Shown in pieces: positions 1-11,235 of a DNA stretch of 64,000 nucleotides. The notes below the pieces were generated by a model. The model was not told the DNA's origin, did not search any database, and saw only the letters and a program-made list of their open reading frames with translations. Numbering within the stretch: the stretch's first letter is position 1; every line of letters begins with the position of its first letter. Source of the stretch: Polytrichum commune (Eukaryota; Streptophyta; Polytrichopsida; Polytrichales; Polytrichaceae); the NCBI GenBank assembly GCA_950295325.1, contig OX485806.1, positions 10,786,001 through 10,850,000 of the forward strand. The letters run 5' to 3'. The position numbers and the translations under genes were made by a program.

Positions 1-651
1 AGTTAATCAAAGCACGTATCACGAAGGCCAAGGTCCATGTCAACCTTCGGTGGACATATTTGTCACATATGGTGTCGGAACATCTATAAGGTCACTCTTT
101 GCCTTTTCTTCTTTTGCCCGAGTTCAAGCTTGGACTATTTCTTCATTCATCTGTGCCTATGGATGATTTGTTTGGATGAAACGTGTGATGGAAAGCATGA
201 AGCATAGTATGTATACTTGTAAATTATATACTTGGTCCACCACAACACGAGGAGTAACCGGGTCCTCTTACTTGACAACCGTGTGATTGGTCTAGGCAAA
301 GAAATAGCCCTCAGTTGACGTTTACCATACCTCAAACTTAGACCAATAGCATGTTGACACTTGTGTAGTTAGAGTGAGTTTCCATGTAGGCTGCTTGCCC
401 ACCAAATTCTAGATAATAGTGGGTTGGAGGTGTTCACATGTAGATAAGCACAAGCCATCAACCAACCACATTTTGGTGGCCTATTAGAATGTGAAGAACC
501 GTGGACATGAGTCACTAGACTTTCATGTGCCCATTAAAGCGTTCTTTAACTTATAAATGTCGGTCACCAAAGGATTGAAGGAGGAGGCCCATCCTTGGTA
601 ACCTAAAGGAGGAGGTTAGTAGGTGGACCCGGATTTGAGAAGATGAGAGTA
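1..651. other. Intergenic DNA, no gene seen
   Basis: AT-rich sequence with frequent stops in all frames; the only open stretch (147-335, minus) is short, has no recognisable motif and no splice context. I see no RNA gene or promoter here. Confidence 0.6.
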
Positions 652-1032
652 GCTACACTAAATGATATTTAGTGTCATCAATTCTAATTGTCTTGCTCGA
701 TATTGATTGTAAACCACAGTATAGTGTGACCAACAACTAAATGTTAAACCCAACATTATTTGTCATTCCTTGGAATTTTTTGGGGGGATCATAGATTTAT
801 AGTGTTGCAATTACTATCACTTACCAAGCGATTTTCCCATCTAAATGTAGATCATCCTTGAAGATATTTCATCACAAGTTGTTGACAAGACAAAGTGGGG
901 TTTTGGCCACTAGATGAACTCATGCATCATCCATGACACTATTTGTTCACTTATTCATAAGAAGTGTCATATGAAAAGTTACCATAGTGATATTAAATTC
1001 CGTATAACACTAAATATCATATTTAGTGTAGT
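652..1032. mobile_element. MITE with palindromic ends, family 1 copy a
   Basis: The left end (gctacactaaatgatattta) and the reverse complement of the right end (ctacactaaatatgatattt) match almost base for base, giving terminal inverted repeats of roughly 28 bp around a 380-bp body with no coding capacity. Each terminal repeat is itself a palindrome (ACACTAAAT...ATTTAGTGT). Related copies lie at 2330-2521 and 33261-33490, with a weaker one near 39.89 kb. The superfamily is not assigned; no clear target duplication was found. Confidence 0.55.
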
Positions 1033-1656
1033 TGGCACATATGAAGCCTACCCCACCAAACTTCATCTACATTTGGGCAAGTTTGTCCTTATTATCACTA
1101 GAATTTGATGGACAAGCGGCTTACATGGAAACTTATCCTTATGGTTATACAAGGTTTTATTTTCTTACACCTTGCGTATCTATAATGAGGATTCTACATT
1201 TATCGATATTAACATGGTATGGGTATTTGAGGAAATTTTGGTTTTGATACGATTTGGGTCTATATATCATATGTTAAACCCTTCACATCTAGCCTCAATG
1301 GTGTCAACACGGTTTAGAATGGTGTGTTGACCTAAATAATAACTCTAGTACGCAAAGATTCTCTCACCTTATGATAGTGGCCAAGTATCGATATTTAGAT
1401 GTTATGACAATTTTCCCAGATTACCGATCTATACTCTAGGAAATTAGCTAAAGCAAATTCTAAATACGAATTCCTATCTTCATTAAATTACTAGGAATAA
1501 TTAAAGCATTTCAATCTATTTTAAGGATATTGACAAAGTTGGCTCAATTTTCTCCCCATCCACTACAATGTTTTGTTTAATTAGTGTGGGTTAACTTCGG
1601 GAGTTACACGTTGCTATAACATTTTACTGAGAGTATCATTATTCACCCAAATAACA
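1033..1656. other. Intergenic DNA between two MITEs
   Basis: No coding exon, RNA gene or repeat boundary could be supported. Short open stretches (for example 1032-1247 plus) lack motifs and splice context. Confidence 0.5.
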
Positions 1657-1658
1657 TA

Positions 1659-2065
1659 CTCCGTCCGTTTCAAAATAAAAGTTAGTACGTTTGGACATAA
1701 ACTGCATTACGAAATAAAAGTTACATTTGGTGAAACTTCTCTCAAACTTCGCCAAACAAACTGGAATGTTGCCAGAAGCAATGTAACTGTTGTTGCTGAT
1801 GAACTTCCAAGTCAAATGATAGTTTACACTTGTTTAAGAATTGATATTTGGACTTGATGGCGTCGACACACATCAACACGGTTTTATGTGTGAGATCAAT
1901 CAGTTTCAATCGTCAATGACAATGAACGAGCGTTACTATTGACACCCCTAGCTCGCCGGAAAGCGCTTAGTGAGAGCTATGCAACGCACACAGTTTCGTG
2001 CTAAAAGTGCAAAAAATGACCCACGGATTTTCTAAAACGTAACTTCTATTCTGAAATGGAGGGAG
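1659..2065. mobile_element. Stowaway-like (Tc1/mariner) MITE
   Basis: The left end reads CTCCGTCCGTTTCAAAATA and the reverse complement of the right end reads CTCCCTCCATTTCAGAATA, a 19-bp inverted repeat with three mismatches. This matches the classic plant Stowaway terminal signature (CTCCCTCCGT...). Both ends abut TA dinucleotides (1657-1658 and 2066-2067), the target duplication expected for mariner-type transposition. The 407-bp body has no open frame, so it is non-autonomous and would depend on a mariner-like transposase elsewhere. Confidence 0.85.
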
Positions 2066-2329
2066 TATGAAGTTAATATGCACACCAAAGAATATGATAT
2101 AACTTAGTTGGTAAAAAACTGACAATGTCGGTAAGAAGGTATAGCAGCACGTAACTCCGAATGGTAACCCACACTAATTAGACAAAACATTGTAGCTAGG
2201 GAAAGTCATTCCACTAAGACCAGCATGAAGCAATCTCAAGTCTACGAAAATGATAGGGCAATGGTCCATGTGCTTGATGTTACTTGGGATTTGGGAAGTC
2301 AATACTCTATAAGGCCGTTTGTCACACAA
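2066..2329. other. Spacer between MITEs
   Basis: Short spacer with nothing recognisable. Confidence 0.4.
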
Positions 2330-2521
2330 CTACACTAAATATCTAATTTAGTGTGGCACTATAGTTGGTTCTATGTTAATTAGAGTGGTCTGCATGACTT
2401 ATCATGTAGCACCAAGTGTCATATTAAACCATCTCTGGTTGTAATCCAATGATTTCAAGACTATTGATGTCCCTTCATGATGAATAATATGAGCCACACC
2501 AAATAAGATGTTTAGTGTAGT
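2330..2521. mobile_element. MITE with palindromic ends, family 1 copy b
   Basis: The left end starts ctacactaaatatctaattt and the reverse complement of the right end starts ctacactaaacatcttattt; the inverted similarity continues through GTGTGGC. The 192-bp element is smaller than copy a (652-1032) but has the same ACACTAAAT/ATTTAGTGT palindrome at each end. It has no coding capacity. Confidence 0.6.
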
Positions 2522-3985
2522 TACTCAAGTGGTTGTTTGTGGTTGTAGTTTGGGTCCACCTTCAATGACAATTATGAGGCCCTTTTTTCATGTTCACAAA
2601 GTGTACGTTGAAGTCGTAGTTGAAGATTGGAGTTGCAACGTTCAAGAGGAATGGCCCCACTATATTCCCAGGGGTGGACTCTTCATACCACGTACATTCA
2701 ACTAATGTGAGTGTAAACAGGGGTATTATTTGAGGCATTAGTGTACATAGTGTGCATAAGGGAGAAGTATTATTATTCTTTGTGTATGTTCAAAAGGTTG
2801 TTAAGAAATTTGAAGGTAGATGTACAAATTGGAGCTCTGAAGTTTAAACAAAAGATTGACAATAGATATGTCAGTTTCACATCTTCATCCATCATTGTCA
2901 TATGGTAAGAGTCCTCAATGACAACCGTGTTCATAAAGCTCAAGCAAATACATTACAACCACCACCCACTATGGTTTGTGGTTTTGTGTAAGGAACTCTT
3001 GAGTTGTACACAGATAAGCAAAAGTGTGTGACTATTATTGAGCACTTATATCCTTTTGGGAGACTAAAATTTAAACTTCTCCAATAAAAGCTAATGACAA
3101 GTCTATAAAGTTATGGGTCATAATATTGGGGAGTGTTCTTTATAGATTGTTTCACTTTAACCTTTCAAAGATGAGAGGTTCAATTTGAACAAATGAACCA
3201 CAAGCTCAGAAGTGTCTTATGTGTTGAATAACATCCATCAAAGCTTAATTTATAACTAGATGATTATGTGGCAAGTGGTGCATGGACTAGATTTAAATTA
3301 ACGTAGGTGCACCTATTTGGTTTGTGACATGTTTTGAACATCTTAAATTAAGGGTATTGTGGAGACAAGGCTTATAAAAAATGGTCTCTAAATATGTTTT
3401 TGAAGAGTGGAGGCGTAGCATGACCCAATGCACAGGATGTTCACCGTATAGCACATTGTGACATAAATAAGTGAGCGAAAGTTCCAACAAAGGTAAGGTC
3501 ATGGATTTGTCAATTACTACTTTAGTGAACTTTATATGAGACATTGGAGACTTGCATGGCATGTAACTCCTGGTCCTATATTTTGAGAATCGTGAGGTGC
3601 TACGCAACATCATGATAGGTAATTTGAAAGAAGCACTTTACCCCATGCAAAAAGTGGGACATGACCAAGATAGGTAGCATAAATGGATGGCCCTATGTGA
3701 CCACTGTAATGAGTCATGAGAACTTTTCACTTAGAAATATTCCACAAAGGTTTTGAGATATGATTCGCATAAATATAAATTGTAGGACAGCTTCCAAATC
3801 CACTTTGAATTGTTGATTCCGACATTCCATGAGATGATTGGTGGGGTATTATGATTGGATGGCAACATTGATGGGCATGAGTGAAAGAATGCGTACCCAA
3901 TAGTGGATGCATATGAGCAACATTGCTTCCAGTTCAAGCATGTGTATGTAGTTGGGGAAATGGGCGTTGGCATGGTATTGGAGGG
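2522..3985. other. Intergenic DNA, no gene seen
   Basis: Only short motif-free open stretches on both strands (for example 3293-3613 minus, 106 codons, with no similarity I recognise). Toward 3.7-4.0 kb the base composition starts to resemble the adjacent decayed retroelement. Confidence 0.5.
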
Positions 3986-6900
3986 TGTTACATGGGAAAT
4001 GCACAAGGATTTGAATGTTGGAGTGGGGTGTGTCGATTAGGCTGGACTACTCCTTCCAGTCGGTGTTTGGGATAAGTAATATTGTGATGGATTCGGGGTG
4101 ATGCGCGGTTGCTAGTTGTGCCCATTTTATAGCTTGTTGGGTTTCTCATATGGGGGGAATTGCTAGTATGTTTCCTTTCCATTTGTGGGAGTGGTTTGTG
4201 CCTATGGACCCGAAGATGCAATCTCTAAGGTGGGGGCTTTAGAAGAAGGAGAGTGAGTTTGGGCAAATAAGTGGGGAGGAGTAGTATGAGTGGGAGATGT
4301 TGAATTTGGTGATGATCAGGTCTAGTGGTTGGGGAGATATTGTGAAGTTGAGAGAGTTCATTCAAGTTCTATTTGTGAATTGGAGGGTTAGGAGGGGGTA
4401 TCTTGTAGGTATTTTACAAATAGCTAGATGATTTTCATGTTAAAATCTTGTTTGGGGGGGTTATAGTTCAGAGTTTGTGATTGTGATGTGGTATTGTTGC
4501 CATAACCATAGTAAGCATGGGTATGGGATGGAGCCAAGTATGGTGCCAAAGGGTGTGTGAATATGTGCCATGGATTCATAAAGATGGAGGGGGAAATGTC
4601 ATGGTCGGGGGGCTTCTTTGGTATTTGATAGTGAGGTGTGGGATGTTCATCTTGGGGAGGATATAGTTGATGTCTTTGGGTTGCCAAAATGACATAAATC
4701 TATGGTGTGCGATGGTGAGGGCATTGTTGTGGTGAGTTGTGTAGAAGTTTTTGATGAGGGTTTTGTTGATTTCATGGTCACATTCTGTGAGGTTCCCGTA
4801 TAGGCTATCGTCTAGTTCTATGGTTTAGTTCTACATGGGTAGCCTCATCATTTAATTTGTAGTAGGTTTGTATGTAGGTGGAAACGATAGTCATCAATGG
4901 AGTTGTTATGGGTGATGTTGAGGATTCGTTTAATTTGTAATTCATGTTCTGATGGGTTATTATTGATGGTGTTAGCATGGTGGGTTTGGGTGAGTGAGGG
5001 TATAGTTGTGGTTGAGAAAATTTCCTTGGGTGTGTGTATGAAGGATATTTTGTTGTGTGGTCTTGGTGTGTGGTCTTGGTGTGTGGTATGTGGGAAGGAG
5101 AGTGTGTAGGGCCATGTACGCGGGTGGTGTGTTTGGTAGCTACATATGGTGGAAATGATATGTAAGGCTTCTTCAATGGGTAATGCAAGGGTTTTGTACT
5201 ATATATGAAAAGCGTGGAAGGAGAGAAGTTGCTAGCCTAAGACCTCAATAAGTTGGGAGAGATATGTGATGTGGAGTTTGTTCAAGGTTCTAAGGGTTCT
5301 TTTTTGCAAGTGGAATCCGCAAGGTAAGTTGCTTTCAATCTGTGCTTGTATCCTAGAGGAGGTGGAGTGGTCCATATATATGTTTGGGTCAAGGCTCTAG
5401 GATTGTTGGGAGAGGGGTGAAGTTGGATGGGAGGTGTTTCTAGAATGTGGATTGAGATGTCCATGAGTTGTAGGATTTGTAGACTTCTTGTGAGAGGGGA
5501 ATGGGAACATGTGGGACGGGTGAGCAATGGTAGGGTGGCGAGCCCCCCTAATTTGTCACCAAGGTGGGAAAGAAGGTCTAATCAATCAACATCCTCTAAG
5601 GCTTAGGTGAGTTGTGTCCTGATTGTTTTTGTTTAGGAGACAAGTAATTGCTATGTTTTGCTCTAAATCCTTCCTGAAGTGGGTTAAGGATTTGGAAGGT
5701 CTCACTGTATGTGGTCATAGCTTTTGTGAGGGTGTTGGTAAAAGTTTGTAAAATTGTAGTTGCAAGGGAGATTGGGCGTAGGGATAGAAGGAAGGTGGAG
5801 GATTTTTTGTGTATTAAAACCAATTCTCTATGTTTCCACTAGGCAAGGATTCTTTGGTGTTTGTACAAGAATGTGAAGAGTGTGAAAATAGTGTTTTTGT
5901 GATCCGGTGAAGGCTTTTGATGGCTTCATTTGGGATGTTGTCAGGGTTGGGGGGTTTGGAAGAGGGTATGTCGTGTTAACATTGGTCAAAAAAATCTTTG
6001 TTGAACATGGAGACGAGAGGGGTAAGAGGGTCTCCCCACTTTTCAAGGCATAGTTCATCAAAATCATGTCTTGGAAATTTCTTAATATTGCATGAACATG
6101 ATTGTAGGTGGTGGGAGTGAGAGCAAGTGGTTGCGGTTGGGGAGAAGCATTCCAACTCATAGCGGTATATCTCTTTATTGATTTTGTGAAGGTGTTGTTA
6201 GAAAGTGTCCATTGGCGTCTTGTATGGTGTGTAGAGGTTCTGAGGGGATGGTAGAGAATATGATTTTATGTATTCATTTTGGGTGTTGTATTAGTGTGCG
6301 GTTGGTGTAATAAGATATATTGTAGTAATATGAGGGGGAATAGGGGTATATTAGAGAAGGTGATGTCAATTTTAGGAAGAAGTAGAGGGGATACTATTAA
6401 TTTCATTTTGGGAAAACCAAAATTAGTGTTGAGGAAGGATTAGGGGAGTGATCGTGGTGAAGGCTGATTTGGTATGACATACAAGTATTGGACATTATTG
6501 ATGAGAGCAATAATTGTCATGCAAAGACAACGGGATAGGAAAGTAATTGAGACAAAAAAATTATTATAAAAACTTTAAAAAATTATTAGAATAATAAAAA
6601 TAAACATCACAAAGTAGGAGCATGTTATGCGGGTCTCCACATGAGGATAGACTCGGTGAGCTCCTAAATTGGACTTAGACATAAGAGTTGTGTGTTGAGG
6701 GTTCTAAAGGTTGAGCATGTTGGCCGAAGCAACAAGGATCAGGTTGGCAACATGGGCAAATTCTCTTGCGATCTATGCCAAAAATTGACCTAAAGTTGTT
6801 CGCATGCGTTGAAGCCAACAGACAACATGATTTGTAAGCTTTTCATAGTGAGTAAATGATAGCTTGTTGAGAGGTATGGATGTTGCATTTGGTAGCCTAT

Positions 6901-9900
6901 TGGATTAAGTTCTCCATATGAGACAAATGGTCTTGGATCTAAATGCCTTGCTAAGAGACTTCATTTTTTATTTTAGGTCGAGGGTGATGGTGGGCTTTGA
7001 GATTTCGATTGCGGAAGTAGTTGCAACATTTGTATGTTTGTGGAGGTCGGCAGCCATGGATTGTGCAATTGGAGTAGGATTGGAACCATCAATGGAAAAT
7101 TTGTGTGGAAAAAAATCTATAGTGTGGTTGAGGAAATGAATTTGTTTTTGCTTACTCCAATAGGTGTAAGTGGGGATATTTTCACATACAATGTATGCAA
7201 TGCCTTCATGTTCATTGGTAATGTTAGAAATAACGCATCCAATGGTGATGGAGGTTACCTTATGAGGATGGAGAAGTTTTGTGTTGGCAATGGTAACTTG
7301 TTCCTAGTTGTATTTGGTGTTGACGCCTTTCACATAGATTGTTAGGGTTAAGTGATCTACGGATTCTCCTAAAGCTAATGGCATTGGGACACTAACATTA
7401 AGTCGTTCATGGTCGAAGATGGGTGGCCGTTGTAGTAACTAGTCCTTGCCATTCTCCGAGAGGAAGGTCACAAAGGCATGGTCTCTCTCAACATTGGGAT
7501 CGTTGACATGGCAAATTTTGAAGAGTGTGACGAGCTTGTAACAGGGCGAGGGGATATTTTAGCCTTTTCCAATCTTGCCTTGAATTAGGATGCCATTCAA
7601 ATTGAGTATGAAAGCTCAATCTCCTCACAAAAGGGGTGCGGCATCTAATTGGGGATGATCTATGTTGGTGAGACCAGTAAAGAATTTTTCACAATATGGC
7701 CCTAGGTAGATCTATGCATGGGCCAGGTTGGAATGGGTTGTGCTTAGGTCGATGTTCATGGGTTTGAAGCATGCAATGGCTAGGGCTTCAGTTTGATTTA
7801 CAGGGATATCAAAGTTGGTGTCAAATCAGGCCTGAAGTTTTCATTGAGGTGAGAGGTGAATCTTTTTATCTGGTTCTTGGAAGCTAGGGAGCTGCATAAA
7901 ATGGAACGATTGTTCATATGCTTTGTCAAGTCTAATGTACGATACATGCACTTGTGAAACAAACATAAAGGAATTATGACAAGATTGGATTTGGTGGGCT
8001 TCCTCTAAGGAATTACTAAATGCTCTTAGTTCTTGTAGAGCAGGTATCTCGTACTGGTTCAATACTCAATTGTGCATGAAGATCTTGGAGAATATCATAA
8101 CTGAAGTATAAATGCTCATGTAGGTTAGGAGTCGGAAGTTCAAGTTGAGGTGGATGGGTTTTGAAAAAAGTAAGTTGAGAGAGGGGGGGAGAGTTTGAGG
8201 ATGTGTACATGATTTGTTAAGGTAGTTGTGTTGGAAAGAAGGGGTTGTGTTGGAGGTGATGTGTAATTGGGTGCAAAGAGAAAGGGAGACAACTTTTAAT
8301 GATGGAGAATTGGCATGGGAGGAGGTGGCTTCATCCATTACGTGGGTAACTGCAAGAATAGCCAGATCTTGGAAGAGGCTTCAGGCTCGCTTACCAACCA
8401 AGGAGGTATTTGTGCCTACAAATCTTTTGCTATTGGAAGATGCAATTTTGAATGAGACATACTCAAGTTGTCCAAGGGTAGGGGGGATAGGGGCATGTGG
8501 TAGAGGGATGTAAGGTGGAAGTAGTGGGGTATTAAGAATAGTGGATAGTAGAAAGCCAAGGGGGGTTGGAGAGGACTTGGAAGGTTGTAGGGGCTGGTGA
8601 GATTGTGTGGGCCAAGGGGGTGGCCTTAGGGGGAGGGGATGTTGAGGGGGTTGATGTTGATGCACATGGGAATGGTGGTTATCCAAGGAGCGCGATGGAC
8701 AAGAGTGCCCCAAGTGAACCGACAATGGGAGAGATGCCATGGTGTAGCCAACAAGATGGTGAATAAATTTGGGAGGCAAGGACAAGTAATAGGTGTTAGT
8801 ATGGTGCCATTTATGTGAGGGAATGTTGGGTGGGTTTGATGTGTAGAGGCATATTCAGGTGTGATTGGGAATGGGAGAGAAATGGCATAGACCATGTGTT
8901 AGCATGTCTAAAATGGTTTGGTAGCTGGTAGTTGCAAAGTGATGGTAGAATGGGGCATATAGTGCCTTGGAATAGATTGAATGACAAGAGTAATGTAATA
9001 GAGAAGGAAGATGGGTGTTGGGGGAAAAACTTACTTGTGCAGAGGAGGGTTGCGAATGAGGTTGTGGGGGTGGAGGTCTGATGTGATGAAAAGAGAGAAG
9101 CTAGTGCTCCTAGGAGAGGATGAGTGGTGGGATTATGTTGGGGATAAAGAGTAGTGAGGGTGATTGGGAAGAAAATTAGGGGGAGGGCCGGACGGAAGGA
9201 GGTGGATGCAAAGTGATGAAGATTCCGAAATGGATCAGTGGAAGGATTGTGGAGGAGCTAGGGTCATGGAATTGCACATGTAAGACAGTTGTGGTTAAGT
9301 AGGAATTGTTGAAGTTGAATTGCTTAGAGTATGTGGTAGAAGTTTTAATGTATGTGGTTGTTGTGTTTGTGTAGGACGAGGTGAAGGAGGAAGGATTTGA
9401 ATAGGGTTTCGGTAACATGGCCAAGTTGGTGGGGGGAAAAGTGAGATATTGGAAATGGGTGATTGAGGTTGAAAATTGCAAGGTGTAGAGCCGGAGATGT
9501 TCGAAAAACGATGTAGAATATGGTCGTAGTGTGTAGGGCAATGTGGGAGAAATTATGCTAGGTAGTTAGGGGTGTACTGGAGGTTTATAGAATGTTGTAT
9601 CCAGTTTGAAATAAAGAATGGATGAAGTTTGGAAGTGGTGGTTGTAGTGTGATTCTCTGGTTGATAGAGTTGGTAAGTTGTGTGTGTATTGTGAGAGTTT
9701 GTATTGTATCGTGAGGTGGTTATTGTGTGCAGGTTAAGATTACTAGATATTGTTGAGGTATGTGTATGTGTGGCGATGAGTTGGCAAGATGTGGGGTGAA
9801 GCATGATTGGTAAGAGGTAGGGTGTGATACCAGTAATGGTAGGTTAAGTGTGGGTAAGTGGTGTTGGTATGATGGAGAAGAGATAGAAGATACTTGTAGT

Positions 9901-10470
9901 GATGTATGAAGTCGAGTTGGTTGTTGTGTGATGCCTTGAGTGTTGATTGAAAGTGTAACTAAGCCATAAGGACCAGGGAGGCCCAGCTTGAAATGATGCG
10001 AAGGCAAAGTATGTCGTATTGTAGTTATGGTTGATGCAATGCCAACAATTAATCCACTTGCATTGCCAAACTTGCTGTGTCCCACAAGTGCAATGAGGCC
10101 AAGCCATACAAAGTCGAGGTGTGTAAGCTTGTGATATATTGGTGAAACACCTGGTGTTTGAGGCATGTGATGGTTGGCAGTGAAGTTCTCTATCGTCGTT
10201 GAGATGTTCGAGGGAGTGTGTGGGTTTGGGTGGTAGTAATTAGCGTGGGTGGCTTGATTCTTATCCATTGAGGGTAGGCTAAAGGAGCGGTCAGTCTTGG
10301 GTGTAAATGGTATGGATAGCAAGCTATGAGGAGTGCGAAGAGATTGCAATAGATCCGAGGTTGCATAGAGTATTGGCGACAAAGATCAACGGCATTGAGG
10401 ATTTGTGTGGTGGGCATGGCAAGCTTGCAGCAAAGGCAGAGCTCTCTCTCCTCTCCCCCTAAAAATCCAA
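3986..10470 (-). mobile_element. Decayed non-LTR (LINE-like) retroelement, approximate extent
   Basis: About 6.5 kb of continuous, strongly strand-biased DNA: the minus strand is C- and A-rich, so broken reading frames on it are unusually rich in Thr, Pro, His, Asn and Gln. Interrupted minus-strand frames run through most of it, beginning near an ATG at 10417 that follows a purine/pyrimidine-biased leader at about 10440-10470. A reverse-transcriptase block sits at 5596-6160. Fragments at 7.0-8.1 kb and 8.4-10.4 kb could be remnants of a first ORF, but I recognise no domain there. Stops and frameshifts are frequent, so it is not functional. The ends are estimated from composition, not from target duplications, so the extent is uncertain. 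Confidence 0.45.
5596..6160 (-). pseudogene. Reverse transcriptase fragment (non-LTR type), frameshifted
   Basis: Two adjacent minus-strand frames join across a frameshift and stop at about 5824-5830. The upstream piece (6160-5828) ends with the region expected before the RT core. The downstream piece (5823-5596) reads MVLIHKKS, then LRPISLATTI, then LNPLQEGFRAK, with the spacing of the non-LTR RT signature (VLIPKK, YRPISL, QxGFR). The catalytic F/YxDD motif was not found; sequence further downstream on the same strand (5527-5282 and beyond) is too decayed to read. I infer a dead LINE-like copy. It could also be a group II-like or other RT, but the YRPISL...QxGFR pairing is most typical of plant LINEs. 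Confidence 0.6.
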
Positions 10471-11235
10471 AGTTTAAAGAAAAGAAGAATGATGCACAAC
10501 ATTATTCAACTAAATAACCATGTTGGGTGGGACTAAGAACATGTTAAGGTGCTAGAATGTATCTCATGAATGTTTGTCTAAGTAGATTCAGCGTGATAAC
10601 TCGGGTGAAGCATTGTCATTGAATATTATTAAAATGGAACAACTAATAGCAATTGAATATTGTTATGACATTCCTCTGTGATTGTAATGACTGAACTGGG
10701 GGATGATTGCACATGCACGGGAGGTATCAATGTTGGACAGGACACATTCAGCTACACAAGGAGCTTCTCCTTCAGCACAATCTAGGTGTGTGTGGGCATT
10801 CTTCGGTTTGTTTTTTCATGTTCTCCAAGCCACTATTGATTAGATTTACACATATTGTGTTGCATTAACAAATTCAATGGTGAAGCATCTGCAAAATCCG
10901 GATTGGAAAATCAGGTATTCCATAATTTGGTTATGGTTATTTAAAATGCATGTTTGTTTTTCTGAACTAAATACATACAATGACTCCAAAAACCAAGTCT
11001 ATGCATCAAACAAGGACTTTCATGGGCATTTCACAAAAAGATAATGATATATTTAGGAACTGTAAAATGTAATTGTTAAAGAACTAGAAGTTGACTTTCA
11101 GATGATGTCATGGTGATGTCATCAACTTCACTAGGGTTTAGGTGAGAGGAAGAGACACGTCGACGTCGCATAGACTCTGTTTTTGAGGCGCCGCTTGCTA
11201 CCTTCTTTGAGAGCTCTCAGTTACTTGTTTCTTCA
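10471..11235. other. Intergenic DNA with a partial repeat copy
   Basis: The stretch 10785-10905 is the reverse-complement relative of 20495-20620, including the words ggttt..tttttcatgt and gattagatttacaca, so it is a fragment of the MITE family described at 20246-20619. The remainder, including 11.1-11.23 kb just upstream of the Tc1-like relic, shows nothing I can name. Confidence 0.45.

Noticed and set aside
8226-8785. Plus- and minus-strand frames at 8.2-8.8 kb as candidate genes
   Set aside because: They lie in the decayed retroelement; low-complexity composition and strand bias explain their length.
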